A stretch of DNA of 64,000 nt from Leptodactylus fallax (GCA_947044405.1 CAMRHE010000330.1:868001-932000), one strand, 5' to 3'. Counted from the first letter of the stretch, positions 35,260 through 48,802 are shown. Translations and numbers: made by a program. Notes: a model not told the origin generated them from the sequence alone.

Positions 35260-35331
35260 ATCACACAGCATTGCTATGGAGCATAGAGACAGGAAAATGC
35301 CTTACTAAGTATGTTGGCCATGCCGGATCAG
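35260..35331 (+). CDS. WDR37: WDR37 internal exon (visible exon 5 of 9)
   Basis: Completes Asp, then [20 protein letters not shown] and AGS plus one base. It finishes WD repeat 1 (DHTALLWS) and opens repeat 2 (VGHAGS). The acceptor is TGTTTTGCAG and the donor GTAAAT; 72 nt, phase 1 at both ends, so it is symmetric. Confidence 0.95.
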
Positions 35332-36170
35332 GTAAATACAAAGATACTCGCAAATTCGGATGTTTAGTTAGGCTCTATTCACACTGCATTTGGACTGTGT
35401 GCTGGACACAGGTTATCCGTACCCATAGGTCCCCATTTACCTATACTTTATGGTCTCCATCTGGCTGACTGACACTGGTTGAACATTATTTTTATTTATT
35501 TATTTATTTTATTTTTTTTAACGGCTGTAAACCAGCATCTTGCAAAAAAAAAAAAAAAAAAAAAACTGTACTGTGCATTATATATAATTTTTTTAGCATG
35601 GGAACCTATGGGCTATGTACAGCACTGTATGCCTATACGGTGACGTGTGCCGGAGACATAAAACAGGATTTCCTGACACGTAGCTATGAGGTATATCTGA
35701 CGTGCACCACAATTGCAGTGTGAATGGACCCTTGGAATCTGGCAGCTATGGCATAACACAGAATGTATAAGATGCTGGAAATTATAAGGATATTACAAGT
35801 CATTTAGCAATAAATCTAAATATTAATAATTTTATTCTTAATTCACAATAGGTGAAACATTCCTTTTATAGTACACACCTCAGCTGCTGAGGAACCTCTT
35901 TAAAGACAAAGCAGGAGATTCATTGAATGAATCAATAACCTGAATGGTTCTTTTCCTCTTTTTATAATAACGTTCTGCAGCAGCTGTGTATTCGTGTCCG
36001 ACACCATGTCTAGTGACAGCCGTTTCTGGGCTGTTTATACTCCTTCATGGGCAGCAGATGTTCAGTGACAGCCAGTTCTGTAAAACTTTCTCATTATGCA
36101 AATTCTGATATGTTTTGCAGAGAATTTATTATATTTACCTACATAATTATTTCCAATGTTTTTCTTGCAG
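35332..36170 (+). other. WDR37 intron (0.84 kb)
   Basis: GTAAAT to TTTCTTGCAG. A poly-A run lies at about 35544-35564. 35365-35725 has inverted ends (aggctctattcacactgcat / attgcagtgtgaatggaccc) and is probably another CACACTG-type foldback. Confidence 0.75.
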
Positions 36171-36215
36171 TCAACTCTATAAAATTTCATCCAACAGATC
36201 AAATTGCATTAACAG
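36171..36215 (+). CDS. WDR37: WDR37 short internal exon (visible exon 6 of 9)
   Basis: Forty-five bases: completes Val, then NSIKFHPTDQIALT plus one base. It is the middle of WD repeat 2 (GSVNSIKFHP). Phase 1 at both ends, so skipping it would remove exactly 15 residues in frame. The acceptor is TTTCTTGCAG and the donor GTAAGT. Confidence 0.94.
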
Positions 36216-37787
36216 GTAAGTACCCAAAATGTGTTATCCCTATCTATGCTTTATGCATAAGTTAGCAGCCCTGTCACTCACGTTGACTCGGTTGTCTTGT
36301 CAGGTCCTACGTATGAATCTGATTCTTTAAACTCAGGTTAGGTTCACATCTGCATCATTACAGAGTCCGCCAAAAATCGGCAAAGAAAAAAAAAAAAAGT
36401 CCTGTGTGGTGGGCTTCTTGTACCGCCACTGTTCAAGGGTTTTCAGGTTTATCAATAATGACCTATTGTTAGGATAGGTTATCAATTGAAAATTAACGTT
36501 GGAAACCCGGGGTGCCCGCCAATCTGGTATTTTGGATAGACTGCAGCGTTCAGAAGAGCATTTTAGTTTGTTCACACTACAAGCACAGAGCCATACATTT
36601 TACAGTGGTATGACAGCTCAACCCCATCACTCAAATGGGACTGAGCTGCGAACAGTCCATGTGATTGATGAACATGACATCACATGGCCTATGAAGTGGA
36701 AGCCGTCCTTGGGGTGCCGGGATCCTGGGTGTATTTAATTGATGACCTATCGGAAGGATAGGTCCTCAGTAGTTAAAGCCCAGAAAATCCTTTTAGGCAA
36801 AGGCCCCACGTAGCAGAAAAACACATTTATGGGTTGTTTTTTTTAAGTGATTTTTGCAGAGTTTTCTTCTGCAGCCTTTTTTCCTTTATTATACCTATAC
36901 GGGAAATGCTAGCGTTTCTGTAGGTATAATTGACATGCTTCTATTTTCAAAAACGCAGATTTTCCACTGTGGATTTTTTTCTGCAGTGTGTGAATGGGAT
37001 TAGTCAGAATCCCATTCACTTTGCAGGTACTGTAAAACGCAACGTTTTTTGCTGCGGCGTACCTGCCGTAACAAGAATTCTGCGTTTTTGCAACATGAGA
37101 CTTCAGCCTTAAGGCCACTTTCACGTGGCAGTATATTGAGTAAGAATTTGTTAGCCAATATCAGGAGGGGTACCTTTATAAGGGTTGTGTAGGATATACA
37201 GTTTTGTTCTAAGGAGGCCAGGCAAGTTGTTAAAACAAAAAAAAACAAAAAAAAAAAAACATGCTCACCTGTCCCTGGTGCTGCTGTGTCCCCCGCCCCA
37301 GAATTCCTCACCTAAGGAAAGGAACTGGGACGTCACTCACGTATCTCACCTCTGACGTTCCATGTCCTTTCCTTAGGCGGCCGCTGACTGGCCTTAGCAG
37401 ACACATGCAGCGAGGACTTCCGCCAGAACATTTTCCCCCTAGAGCAGCAGAACCAGAGTGGTGGGAGTGCCAGGGACAGGAGTTTTTTTTTTTTTTTTTT
37501 TTTGCGCCAAACTCTATCCTTTACAATCCCTTTAAACTGAGAGAAACTTTTCACCAGGGTTGGCTCTAACAATACCTGTGTGTGTAACCCTGACCCTCAT
37601 GTCGTGTGCCATGCTCTTTCATTGATTCCTTTGCATAGTATTTTGGTGATCTGTTTGTTTTTTTTTTTTTTAATTGTCAAAGTAAGAAGTGACAGAAACG
37701 CCGCCATGTATATAGTCAGACAGGTTTATCCACTTGGGAATAGCTTTTTGCTTAATTTGACATTACTTTTCTTTTTTTTCTTCCTAG
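36216..37787 (+). other. WDR37 intron (1.57 kb) with MITEs
   Basis: GTAAGT to TTCTTCCTAG. It holds a GATAGGTTATC-type foldback (about 36432-36795), a repeat starting GCCCCACGT (about 36796-37130, related to 51614-51894), and a third repeat between about 37190 and 37560 bounded by poly-A and poly-T runs. Confidence 0.75.
36432..36795. repeat. T2-like foldback MITE (GATAGGTCATC family)
   Basis: TAATGACCTATTGTTAGGATA on the left mirrors TGATGACCTATCGGAAGGAT and the AGCCCAGAAAATCCTTTTA right end. The interior has ggtgccgggatcctggg paired with ggaaacccggggtgccc. Confidence 0.65.
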
Positions 37788-37864
37788 CATCTGGAGACCA
37801 GACAGCTCACATCTGGCGCTACGTGGTGCAGTTACCCACTCCGCAACCATCAGCAGACACCAGC
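37788..37864 (+). CDS. WDR37: WDR37 internal exon (visible exon 7 of 9)
   Basis: Completes Ala, then [20 protein letters not shown] and SADTS, ending in phase 0. It closes WD repeat 2 ([11 protein letters not shown]) and starts the acidic insert between repeats 2 and 3. The acceptor is TTCTTCCTAG and the donor GTAAGC. Confidence 0.95.
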
Positions 37865-39491
37865 GTAAGCCTTGGGCAGACGTGAACAAATCTAATGCTG
37901 CAGGGAGACAATGTAACACGTAGTGGAATCCTGATGTGTAACGCTTTATAGGATTAGATCTAATGGTGTATTTTCTAGATAGAATAAACCTGGTATTAAT
38001 GTGGTGTTACTGCCAAGATTCTGTCATACGGGTTTCATTATATTACTGCATTTACTAATGCTGTGTAATAGCGCAAATGTACACCAGGCAGTCACAAAAT
38101 GTATCACACGGTGCATACTATCTGATAGATTTGGTGCATCTGTCACTGAGCTAGACCGGAGCCGTCGTCTTGTTTGTGAGACAACTCAATTGGCGCACTT
38201 CAGACATTCAGACCTTTACTCGGCACCAGGAAAGAGGCGCACTCCATTAATAAATCTGACACTTTTTTTTAAAGTCCTGTCTAAACCCCGCCCACTTGTC
38301 CACACACTTTTTTGATAAGTTTCTAGCAAGACACAGCATCAGTTTTTGGCGCTGATGGATAGTAAATCTGTCTAATCTGATTTGTCACAAAGCGGAGCTG
38401 CACCTCACCCCAGAATTCTGGCTCAGGCGCTGTAGTAAACGTGAGCCAGTGTATCTTGATGGAGGATGACCTGTTTAATTTCCATTTAGTGCCACAGTGG
38501 GGCGCTCATTGAAATCAGTAAGTTCTCAGTGTAATGTAAGAACATATGGGTCCTTCAGAGTGAGAGGCATTCTTTCTAGTCCTTCTGCATTTTGGGGAAC
38601 AGATGTGAATTCTCTCTTAGTACATTTGGAAGTGGGTTGTAAACTTAAGTCCTTTTAGTGTATTAACCCCTTCCTGCCCTGTGTGCGGAAATGTACAGGC
38701 CTCATGAGTGGACCTTTTAAAGCACAGTGCTGTAAGTTTATGGATCTGAGCCTGCATCGACATTAGGAGGCTTTTTCACACTGACACCTGTCAACATCCA
38801 TGATCCTCTTTGATCGCTTTGACCCTGGTTGTTTAAAGCAATTTTCCAGGCCTATTAATTATTGACCTATCCTTAGGATAGGCCATGACTTGAAGATCGA
38901 CAGGACCCAGGACCTCTACCCATCAGCCATTTGAAGAGTCCACAGCTTGTGGATGAGCCCACAGAAAACTACGCTAGTGTATGTTGCACAGCAGCTGTGC
39001 TTTGTATCGCTGCTCAGCCCTATTCTCTGGAATGGGGCTGAACTGTAAACAGGTTAAATCACAGTGAAAGTAATGTCACATCACCTGTGAAGTGCAATAG
39101 GTGCTGGAGGAGTGCTGCTGCCACCTCAGTCCGGTGATCCGTGGTGTCCTAGGTGACTGACTCCCGCTGACTTCTTATACTAAAGATAGGTCGTCAATTG
39201 CAAAAGCCTGGCAAACCCCTCCCTGGATGCCATTTTTAATAGCTACTGGGATATCTAAGTGGCTAGACAGAGGGAAGGTCTCTGTCACCCTATTGGTTCC
39301 TGTGTAATATGATAATGGGGTGCTGACTGGTTATCAGTGACAATTCACATAGAGGATGTAAAACCTGTACGTTTCTTATGTTCCGCAGTTTGCATTTGGT
39401 TCAGTGTCATAAATCCAATAACAATAGGTAGGCTATAGGTTATGTCATTGTAATTGGATGTATAATAATGTTGTGTTTTTATCCTCCTTAG
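37865..39491 (+). other. WDR37 intron (1.6 kb)
   Basis: GTAAGC to TCCTCCTTAG. A GATAGGCCATG-type foldback MITE occupies about 38832-39222 (TTTAAAGCAATTTTCCAGGC / AGCCTGGCAAACCCCTCCC). Nothing else is recognised in 37870-38820. Confidence 0.8.
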
Positions 39492-39726
39492 ATTTCTGCA
39501 GAGGAAGAAGTAGATTTTTCAGATAAAGATGAACTTGACGCCGACGGAGATATTTCCAGTGATTGTCCTACTGTCCGGGTTCCCATAACCTCACTGAAAA
39601 GCCATCAGGGGGTGGTCATAGCCGCTGACTGGCTGGTCGGGGGAAAACAGGCCGTCACCGCATCATGGGACAGAACCGCTAACTTGTATGATGTAGAGAC
39701 GTCGGAGCTCGTCCACTCCCTTACAG
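39492..39726 (+). CDS. WDR37: WDR37 internal exon (visible exon 8 of 9)
   Basis: Encodes [60 protein letters not shown] and [18 protein letters not shown], 78 codons plus one base. First comes an acidic linker (residues ~1-25 of the exon), then WD repeat 3 (SHQGVV...[11 protein letters not shown]). The acceptor is ATCCTCCTTAG and the donor GTACAT, a weaker donor than its neighbours. Some vertebrate WDR37 sequences, as I recall them, have an extra Gln at this junction (DTSQIS); here the bases before ATT are TTAG, so no Gln codon is available. Confidence 0.95.
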
Positions 39727-40249
39727 GTACATCATTCCCGCACTAATAAAATGCAAGTTCAGCGCTTTAGTGTCATTTGTGGGGGAGTTTTGTCACACTG
39801 CATGTAAATTGGTCCTTAGATCGTCAACCATTGTCTCAATGTAGGAGATAAACTGATTGGGTTGAATTGTAATCTAATGTGTGTGAGGGTCTCCCGACAC
39901 CCCCTCAAAGACAGATGTTGGGGAGATAAGCCTTTGCCATATAAAAAAATGTGACGGCACTCCGTTTTTTTTTTTTTTTTCTCTGCAAAAAGTGTTTATT
40001 CACAACGTGAACCTTTTGGGTGCTTGTCCCTTCATCAGGCATTGGTCCAGAGACGGGTAGGCTAGTCAGGTGATGTCATATGGTGGGTGGTTAGAATTGT
40101 TTTAGAATTTATTTTGAGTCTTTCGCAGTTGAGTGCCACCCTGTACCCCATTTCCCACAAGCCTTTGCCATAACCCTCTGGCTGTGGCTTTCTCCCCTCT
40201 CCTTGTTCAGGACACTTGAACTGTTTGGCCAAGCTGAGCATACATGTGT

Positions 40250-40665
40250 TAGGGTGGGTTCACACCTGCGTTTGAGTCTGTCCGCTGCCAATCCGAGTGA
40301 AAATCTCGGGAAACAGGATAGACATCGGATACCGACAGGTTAGCGACGCATTGGTGAAAATCCCATTTGTTTGAATGGGTTTTTAAAGCAATGCGCCGGT
40401 GTGCGCTTACACCCTCTGCGCTGCGAATCTTTTTCGTCGGAAACAGTCGGACATGCAGGACTTCGTGTCAGCCGAAAGAAAACAGCTTCACAGCGCAGAG
40501 AGTGTAAGCGCACACCCGCGCATTACTTTAAAAACCCATTCAAACTAATGAGATTTTAACCAATGCGTCGCTAACCTGTCGCTATCCGATGCCTATCCTG
40601 TTTCCCGAGATTTTCACTTGGATTGGCAGCGGATGGACTCAAACGCAGGTGTGAACCCACCCTTA
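40250..40665. repeat. foldback MITE, ~415 bp, well-preserved arms
   Basis: TTAGGGTGGGTTCACACCTG on the left and CAGGTGTGAACCCACCCTTA on the right are exact inverted copies. Pairing continues inward (GAGTGAAAATCTCGGGAAAC / GTTTCCCGAGATTTTCACTT; GCGCTTACACCCTCTGCGCT / AGCGCAGAGAGTGTAAGCGC). The high arm identity suggests a young insertion. Confidence 0.85.
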
Positions 40666-41498
40666 GTTGTCTTCAGGGTAGAATCTGAAGTCCCTCATAA
40701 ACATTTGATGATCAGCGGGTTTAGCCAGCTTACAGGGCTTGTCCCACAAAGTAAACTGAGCAGGACATTTGTCCCACTCTACATTCAACCTGAGCGCAGC
40801 CAGGCTGAATGTGGGCAGGACTGGTGACTTGCGACTTCAGTTTTTGTATTTTTTTTTTGCAGGAAAATATGAATCCATATGGAAAATAGTGTCCATTTGT
40901 TTTTACAGTTAAACTTAAGGGTGTACGCTCCTAGTTTACTTAATTTCCATAAAAAAAAAAAAATGTAGATTTTTTTTTTTTTCCTAACAATTTTTAGGTT
41001 CTTTCAGTGAATCAGTACACACCACTGAGGATCTGCTCTAGCGATTTGATAAAAACTGTATATTTATCAATCTGTATCTCTCTATCCATCTCAGTCTATC
41101 TGTATCTGTCTAAACAAGCAAACACAAAAAATGCAGCAGGACTCTGAGGGCACTAAGATATATGCAAGCACTAAGTATGTGAAGTTTATGGCATTACTGC
41201 TATAGTCATCATCTGTGTATAGAAATGTTAGCTTCTTGGCGCACTATTTGATGAATTTATGAGAGCCCAAATAGTCATCCTCATTCAGATGGGAGCCTAC
41301 ACTATACACGCATACCTGTCTTTGGCCTGGGTCTAGGCCTGCAAAGGGAACTCAGGACAAGTTTAATTCAGGTTGCTATATCTGACTGTCTCTACCCCGT
41401 CATGTCGCCAGCTTCTCACCCTCAGATATGCGTTGAAGATGACCTTTTGACTCTCCTGTTAAGTTTTTTTTTTTTTTTTCTTATAACTTTGTGCTGTT

Positions 41499-41745
41499 CC
41501 TCTGTTATTCATACTAGAAATTTCTGCACAAATAGGCAACTGGGTGTTACTAGCTGGGGATTCTTCCCTTCATAATCTAGGATTGTCCAATTGGTGGTGA
41601 CTGTGCCAAACCCGACACGTCCCATTGACCATGCAAAAGGTAACGCCTTATTGTCAGTTTATTCAGACATGTTCAGGAGGAGTAACAGAGGAACAGCACA
41701 ATACAGAGTAACAAAAGGTGCTCCAAAAATGATTCCATTGTAAGT
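41499..41745. repeat. foldback repeat, AACAGAGGAATA family
   Basis: TGCTGTTCCTCTGTTATTCA on the left and GGAGTAACAGAGGAACAGCA on the right are inverted. It ends AAAGGTGCTCC. Same family as 42650 and 28586. Confidence 0.75.
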
Positions 41746-42237
41746 ATAAGTATTTAGTAAAACAGATGTGTCAAGAGTGATGGCAGGTCCTCTATCCAGA
41801 AGGAATTATCCATCTTTGTAGTCTGAAGGGTAATACAAGAAGAACAGGAGTTGTCGGGTGCCCTAGAATTGGCATTCTCACTGACAGAGCTATACTCTCT
41901 TTTTGGTTTTTGGCACAGTTGCTCCCCACAAAGAGAATAGAGAAGATTCATCCGTTGCTGTCATTGACTATAGGCAGAAGATCTGACCTCAATCTCAATG
42001 ACCTTAGGCCATGCACACACATCTGCCATACATACACTTACCTAGTGATCTCCATATGTGTCGATTCATGTGCATGGCCTGAGGTCATGTTTGTTGCACA
42101 TTTTGCGTATCCAGATAATGTTATTACACATGAAGTTCCCATAGCATTTGCCTACTATGATATTATATCATGTAGTGTGACTGCTGTGATGTGCATACAT
42201 GACCACGACTCCATTGACTTAGCACATCTTGGGATAA

Positions 42238-42471
<234 letters not shown>

Positions 42472-42649
42472 TAAGTACAAGCTGCTGTGTAGTCCTTGTG
42501 TATGCCTACTAACTATATTATTAGACCAGTCCTTCCCTGCAGTTATACGCCACTGATCAGACAATGCTTCAGGGCTCATGGTGGAGAAACCCCATTTTGT
42601 CCATTAAGGGCACAGTCTTGCTTGATCTATCCCCTTTGTATGAAGTAAC

Positions 42650-42925
42650 AGTTCTGAAGCATCTTTTCTAAAAAATTATTTGCTGTGCTTTGATATTCTT
42701 ATGGGAAATTTATTACTAAATTGACAATAGGGTGTCGCCATTCTTCTCGTCAAAGGAAGGTGTCCCTAGATAATCTGGTATTGTCAGCACTGATTGGATA
42801 AAGCCAGATTGGGTAGGGACACCCCACTCTTCAGCTGGCAACACCCGTTTGTCAATTTATTTATACATTTTCTAGGAAGAATAACAGAGGAATAGCCCAA
42901 CACGGAGTTTTAAAAAGGTGTCCCA
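42650..42925. repeat. foldback repeat, AACAGAGGAATA family (most complete copy)
   Basis: GAAGCATCTTTTCTAAAAAA on the left; AATAACAGAGGAATAGCCCA on the right. Arms ATTGACAATAGGGTGTCGCC / GGCAACACCCGTTTGTCAAT and GGTGTCCCTAGATAATCTGG / CCAGATTGGGTAGGGACACC pair. About 275 bp, non-coding. Confidence 0.8.
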
Positions 42926-42972
42926 AAATTGTTTTAGTTAAATACAGGCATACTGCATAATAACATGTCAGG

Positions 42973-43735
42973 CATGGCCGATTTTGGCTTTTCTACTGCC
43001 TGAGGCGGAAATTGAAATGGCCTGGGCAGGTGTAACGTTTAAAAAAAAAAAAAAAAAATTACTCTCCTGTCCCCAGCACTCCAGTGTCTGCCACTAAAGC
43101 CTGATCGTGCACCATGCCTTGAACTACCAAAGCCCTGCGCCCCACGAGACCACTGAGGCTAATCGGGAGTCGCTGGAGAGGGACTGGTGACATGTGATTG
43201 ACATCACTGGTCATTCTCCAACAACTGCTGAGGCTGCTGATTTGGCCTCAGCGGTCACGTGAGGTGCAGGGCTACTGGGGAATGATGCAAGGTGCGTGAC
43301 CGACTGGACTGTGCTGGCAGGCATCAGAGTGGCAGTAACAGGTAAGTATAAAAGTCAGAGACTGCTGATTGGGCCCCAGCAGTCATGTTGGTGTCATGAA
43401 GCATAATGACGCCGACGTAATCCATGTGACCTCTGAGGCCCAATCAGTGGTCTCTGATGTCAGGCAGAAGCGGTGAAGAGAACAGGGAGCTGCGCCGGAG
43501 TCCAGAGGAGGTGAGTAACATTGTTTGTTGCGTTTTGATCACCTATCCTGGGCCTCCAATAATTATACTCTGAGGGCTGAAGAGACCCCATAGTATAATA
43601 ACCATTTCATTTCAGATGTGTTTGGACTGAATGAAACCGATTAACGAGTTCACCCAAGTGCTGCCCCCTCAGGGACTCTGCTATCTGCCACCTGAGGTGA
43701 GATGCTCTTCTTGCTTTGTGGCAGATGTGGCTTTG
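42973..43735. repeat. repeat with GCCTGAGG ends
   Basis: TTCTACTGCCTGAGGCGGAA is mirrored by TATCTGCCACCTGAGGTGAG about 700 bp later. The interior has a poly-A run and paired blocks (gaggctaatcgggagtcgct, gaggcccaatcagtggtct). Possibly a larger non-autonomous DNA transposon; family unknown. Confidence 0.5.
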
Positions 43736-43896
43736 ATGTCAGGTCTTGTAACCGACCGGTAATTATAGAGCTGGTCCTATCCTGCTCCTTGAAAATGGAT
43801 TGGGACAGAGCCTGCCATATTCACGAATGGACCCCCAGTGAGGGACACACAGTTCCTCTAAAGCCTCCTTATAAATGAAGTGCTAGTGCGCTTCCA

Positions 43897-43970
43897 CTCC
43901 ATTCACTTCTATGGGGCTGTGGGTGCTGTCGGAGGTTATAGTCCTAGCAGCCCCATAAAAGTGAATGGAG
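43897..43970. repeat. hairpin, 23-bp arms
   Basis: CTCCATTCACTTCTATGGGG (CTG) and (CAG) CCCCATAAAAGTGAATGGAG pair with one or two mismatches around a 28-base loop. Confidence 0.8.
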
Positions 43971-44298
43971 CAGCTTTAGGGGAACGTTCGGTCCCCTGTT
44001 TTCCTGATCGCTGGGGCACCTGGTGGCCGAACCCCAACTGATCTAACACTGTGGTTAGGGTATAAGTGTCCGTAACAGCACAAGTGCTTTGTTTAAAAAC
44101 TCCAACAACATAGTACAGCATATAGATGTAAATAGTACCAAAAAAGCAACATCAATAGTACCAAAATAGCCAACCAAGCAACATCCTGTGTATCATTACC
44201 CCCTTTATATGTGCCAGCGCATATACCAACATATACCAACCAAAGACAGAACTGGAGCAGTGCACAAAAACAATATATTAAAATCTAAAGTTTGAGTA

Positions 44299-44356
<58 letters not shown>

Positions 44357-44370
44357 ATATATATATATTA
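44299..44370. repeat. (TA)n microsatellite
   Basis: Nearly pure TA, interrupted once by TATGTAATATA. It lies in an AT-rich block with no element attached. Confidence 0.95.
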
Positions 44371-45186
44371 CAACTTAATACTGTAAAAGATTGTAAAATA
44401 CATCAGAGACACAAAAAAACATATTATGGGGGAAGATATCAATATATAATACTCACAGAAATATTGTGTATAAATTTCATGAATAAGCTGAATAAATCTA
44501 AATAAAATTCATGCAATAAATATATATAAAAAAAAACAAATAAATTCATGAAATAGTGTTCTTGTCAAATATGTAATATACCCATGGTATGAATCACAAA
44601 TATGGGATTAATAATGAAACCTATCATAGGTAGCCCATCAAATTGGCCTGTTAACTTGGTAGTAATGGCAAACCTAATATTGAACAATAGTAATGCTCAC
44701 ACTGAGGATAAGAATATCTCCTTGCACATACCTATAGGGGCATTGCCCTGGTCTCCTTGGCACATGATCAGCGCCTTACATTATGAGGTCCATTGGGATC
44801 CCTTTTTTGGTCATGTGACTTGCATTGTGATTGCCAGTTTGTATGGCGTCTGGAAGTTTCTCTCTGCAATTCTAGAAGTTTTGATGTGAGTCTCGCATTG
44901 AGAGAGACTTCCGGTTCACACGGTACGCTCTGTGTGAATAGGCAGCAATGTGATGATCATGGGAACAATTCTTTCTAGATGTAGATGCAGCTCATACATT
45001 AGACTCTGGGGAAATGGTTAATAGTCCTGTAATTTTCCCTGACTGTATAGTATATACTATTACAATGTACAGAAATTAAAGGGGTTACATGCTTTTTAGG
45101 GAGAGTTCTCATTTTAATGACTAAATGTTTAACCGTACAAGCATACATGTCTTTGGAATAGCCAACTGCTATCTGCAGTGTACGAC

Positions 45187-45300
45187 CACCTTAAAGGGAG
45201 TCTGTCACCAGAACCCAGCTTTTCAGCCCAGCCCCGCAGATATATAGATTAGGGTCACATGAATCAAATTAAAGTTTGGCGCAATGACAATGCCCTTGTT
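45187..45300. repeat. one end of a CACCAGAACCCAG-family MITE
   Basis: TTAAAGGGAGTCTGTCACCA followed by cccgcagatatatagattag and ggtcacatgaatcaaatt, as in the copies at 9597 and 59400. The right end is missing. Confidence 0.65.
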
Positions 45301-46132
45301 GCTCCAAGGAAAGTGGACAGAATAGCGAACTTAGCCTGCCCATGTGTTACATGGATGGCCATTCCTTTAAATTGCTGCCAGGTAATGCTATATATCACCC
45401 AAAGTAGCCTCTGCAAGGGCAATATTCATTATATACTAGTACTTTACCAAGACTAGCCGCACATGATTTGCATCCTGTAAGATTAAAGGGATTATCTGCA
45501 GAGTAATAGACCTTTATTGCTAATATTCACCCCAGTCCCTGGAGCCCTGTTTATTACCTTTGTGGAGGTCTCCTGGGGAGGCCGGAGCTGCCATTCCTCT
45601 GCCGCCTCAGCTATCACTCCGACTCTGTCCCTTGACTGACTCCTCTCTACCTGCGGCCCGAGTAAAAGGGAATCTGTGAATTCACAAATAGTTGCAGCAG
45701 CTGCAGGAGCAAGACTTTTCTTTCCCAGTTCCCCCCCCCCCTGCGAAGGTAATAAACAGGGCTCTTGGCGACTGGGGTGTATATTCGTAATAAAACTTAT
45801 CCTGGGCAGAGCATGTAGCCTTATTATTCCCTTTAAAACTGACCTGTCACCACTTCTGACATGTCTATATTAGCATATACATGTGTAGCATCTTTTCTTA
45901 GAACTATAACTTGTGCTTTCTGGACTTTTATAAATGTGGTACCGCTTTGGGGTGTTTCTCTGCACAGTCTGAAACTGTCCAGTCAGTGTGACAGTGTACT
46001 GACATTTCTGTTTCACAACATGTCTTCAGAAAATAAAACCATGGGAGCATCTTTTCTTACAAGTCTATATTATATGGTTCCTCTGTTGTTCCTCCTGAAA
46101 GGGAAAAAAAAAATATATATTTTATATATCTA

Positions 46133-46825
<693 letters not shown>

Positions 46826-47439
46826 TATATATAAAAGAAAAGCTGCTCCAGAATGATTGATTTTATTTTCTGGAATGCAAGTTTTCATTTACACTATGGC
46901 TACACAATGACTTAAACGTCAACATCTATCACGTGGCCAAAGAGTACAGATGTGGTTGGCTTGTGGCTCGCAACACATGGATTGCAAATACAACCATCAG
47001 CTTTGCAACGTTTACGGTGACTTGAGATTCTCAACGTGTCCACTTTCATTACCTGCATTGAATATATTGATACCCTTTGATCTTTCACCACGGGATAGGT
47101 GTCGCAGCCGCAGTCACCTTATCGCCCTAGCCTGGAACAGACATGTTAGGAGCGGGCGGTGACTGATCCTCTTTAGCATCCACAGCTTGTCCATAGAGTA
47201 AGCTTCATGGGTGATAGGGTTTTATAACAAGTCCACATTGACGAAATCGAGGACCCAAATTTTGAATAGTTTCAATGGAAAATTTACCAAAAAATTAACT
47301 AAAATGAAATGTGATAATCAATACAATAGTCTTGTTAACATGCCGATTGTCTTGTCATTTTGTGGGTATTTTTGTGCATATACATAAATATATTTTTTGA
47401 TATGTAGAAGTTTAGCTTGACCTTAAAAACCTTTCCTTC

Positions 47440-47900
47440 TAATCTTGCCAATTTCCATATACCTTTTCATGTACATTAAGCCACTTTCTAAAACCCACCT
47501 ATGGCCGCTATTCCAGCCTGTAATAAATTTGGATTTAAAGCTGTCCTGTAGAGATTCCAATTTATAAACCCATAAGCTTATTACTCCGGGTCTGAGTAAT
47601 ACTTTTGAGTTTGAGTGGGCTATCTGAATGGAGATTTGCTGCTGAAATATGACTTCTATGGACTGTGTGAATGCTCGGCTTGCCTTTTCATAATTTCATT
47701 GCTACTATATCTTAATAAAGAGCTTTTCTTAAGAGTGTCTGCAGCTGTGCGATAAGACCCGAGCGGCGGCACGCTGCGGACGTATGCACAAATTTTAACA
47801 AGCCTTCAATCTGTCCTGTGTTGGCCCATTAACTAGTCTATTAATATATGATCTGGCACATTGTTTACTGAGGCAGCAAGTCTTTAAATAAAACAAAAAA
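47440..47900. other. single-copy-looking stretch, possible conserved non-coding element
   Basis: No repeat ends and no long frame. It contains a CpG-rich patch (gagcggcggcacgctgcgga near 47761-47780) beside AT-rich blocks with TTAAT and TAATAAATTTGG. Unlike the surrounding foldbacks it has no internal symmetry. Function inferred only. Confidence 0.3.
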
Positions 47901-48802
47901 AAAAAATCCGCAGAATATAATAGATCCATTAAAATAATGTGCAAATATTTATTACTTTGCAATGACAAAAATTGTCAGGTTTATGCATTTTTTTATTTTA
48001 TTTTATTTTATTCCTGTTCCAGCAGATGGCGCTGTAACACTTTCACTCAGAGCTCATCCTCCGTTACTTGGTCTAGATTCTCCCAATGTTTATCCCTACT
48101 ACTAGAGAGACCTACATCTTTGGTTTGGGAAGAGTTACCTTATTTACACCTATTAATGAAAACAAACGGTGTCGTGGATTTAGGCAGGATCAAGGTGCCG
48201 CAGGCTCCAGTGGTTTTACCAGGCGTCGGGGTGTTCAGTGTCAAAGGTTACGGCATTTATCCTTTGTTATTTTTAGCGTGTAGAGCTCGGAGACAAATCT
48301 CCCCCACGTCATTTCATACTCCTTAAATCCACTACGCAGGCTTTGGTTGGGTTTATTTTCTTGGAAGCTACAAAAATATTTTTTTTTTTCTAAAAGTCCT
48401 ATTTTTTATTTTTTTTGAGCTCGGAATTCAAGCTTAAAGGGACAGAAAGAAAAAAGTTACTAGCAACTCTACCATGACCCATATCCTAATTGCCTGTATC
48501 AGTGTTCCTCTCCAGCCCCGTTTCTGGCTCCCATGACCTTGACAAGGGTGGACCTTAGTCTTTTTTATCCCATGGCTCCATTCAATCCACCAAATGTAAA
48601 TTTGGTGTGCATGCAGAAAGTGTTTCCTGGTTCATTCTTTTTGGTTTATTGTCCCTTTAAGGTTTAGAGGTGGTGATGGCTACTAATAGGGGTCCTCTAA
48701 GATCTCATGACATCTGTATATTAGTAAGTAATTAAATAATTAGTAAGTAATCTTCTTCGAATGCTACATTGTACAGTTCCTCTGTTGTTCTGCCTAGAAA
48801 TT

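Noticed and set aside
37261..37885. Overlapping ~100-codon frames
   Set aside because: They run through poly-T and intron sequence; only 37788-37864 matches WDR37.
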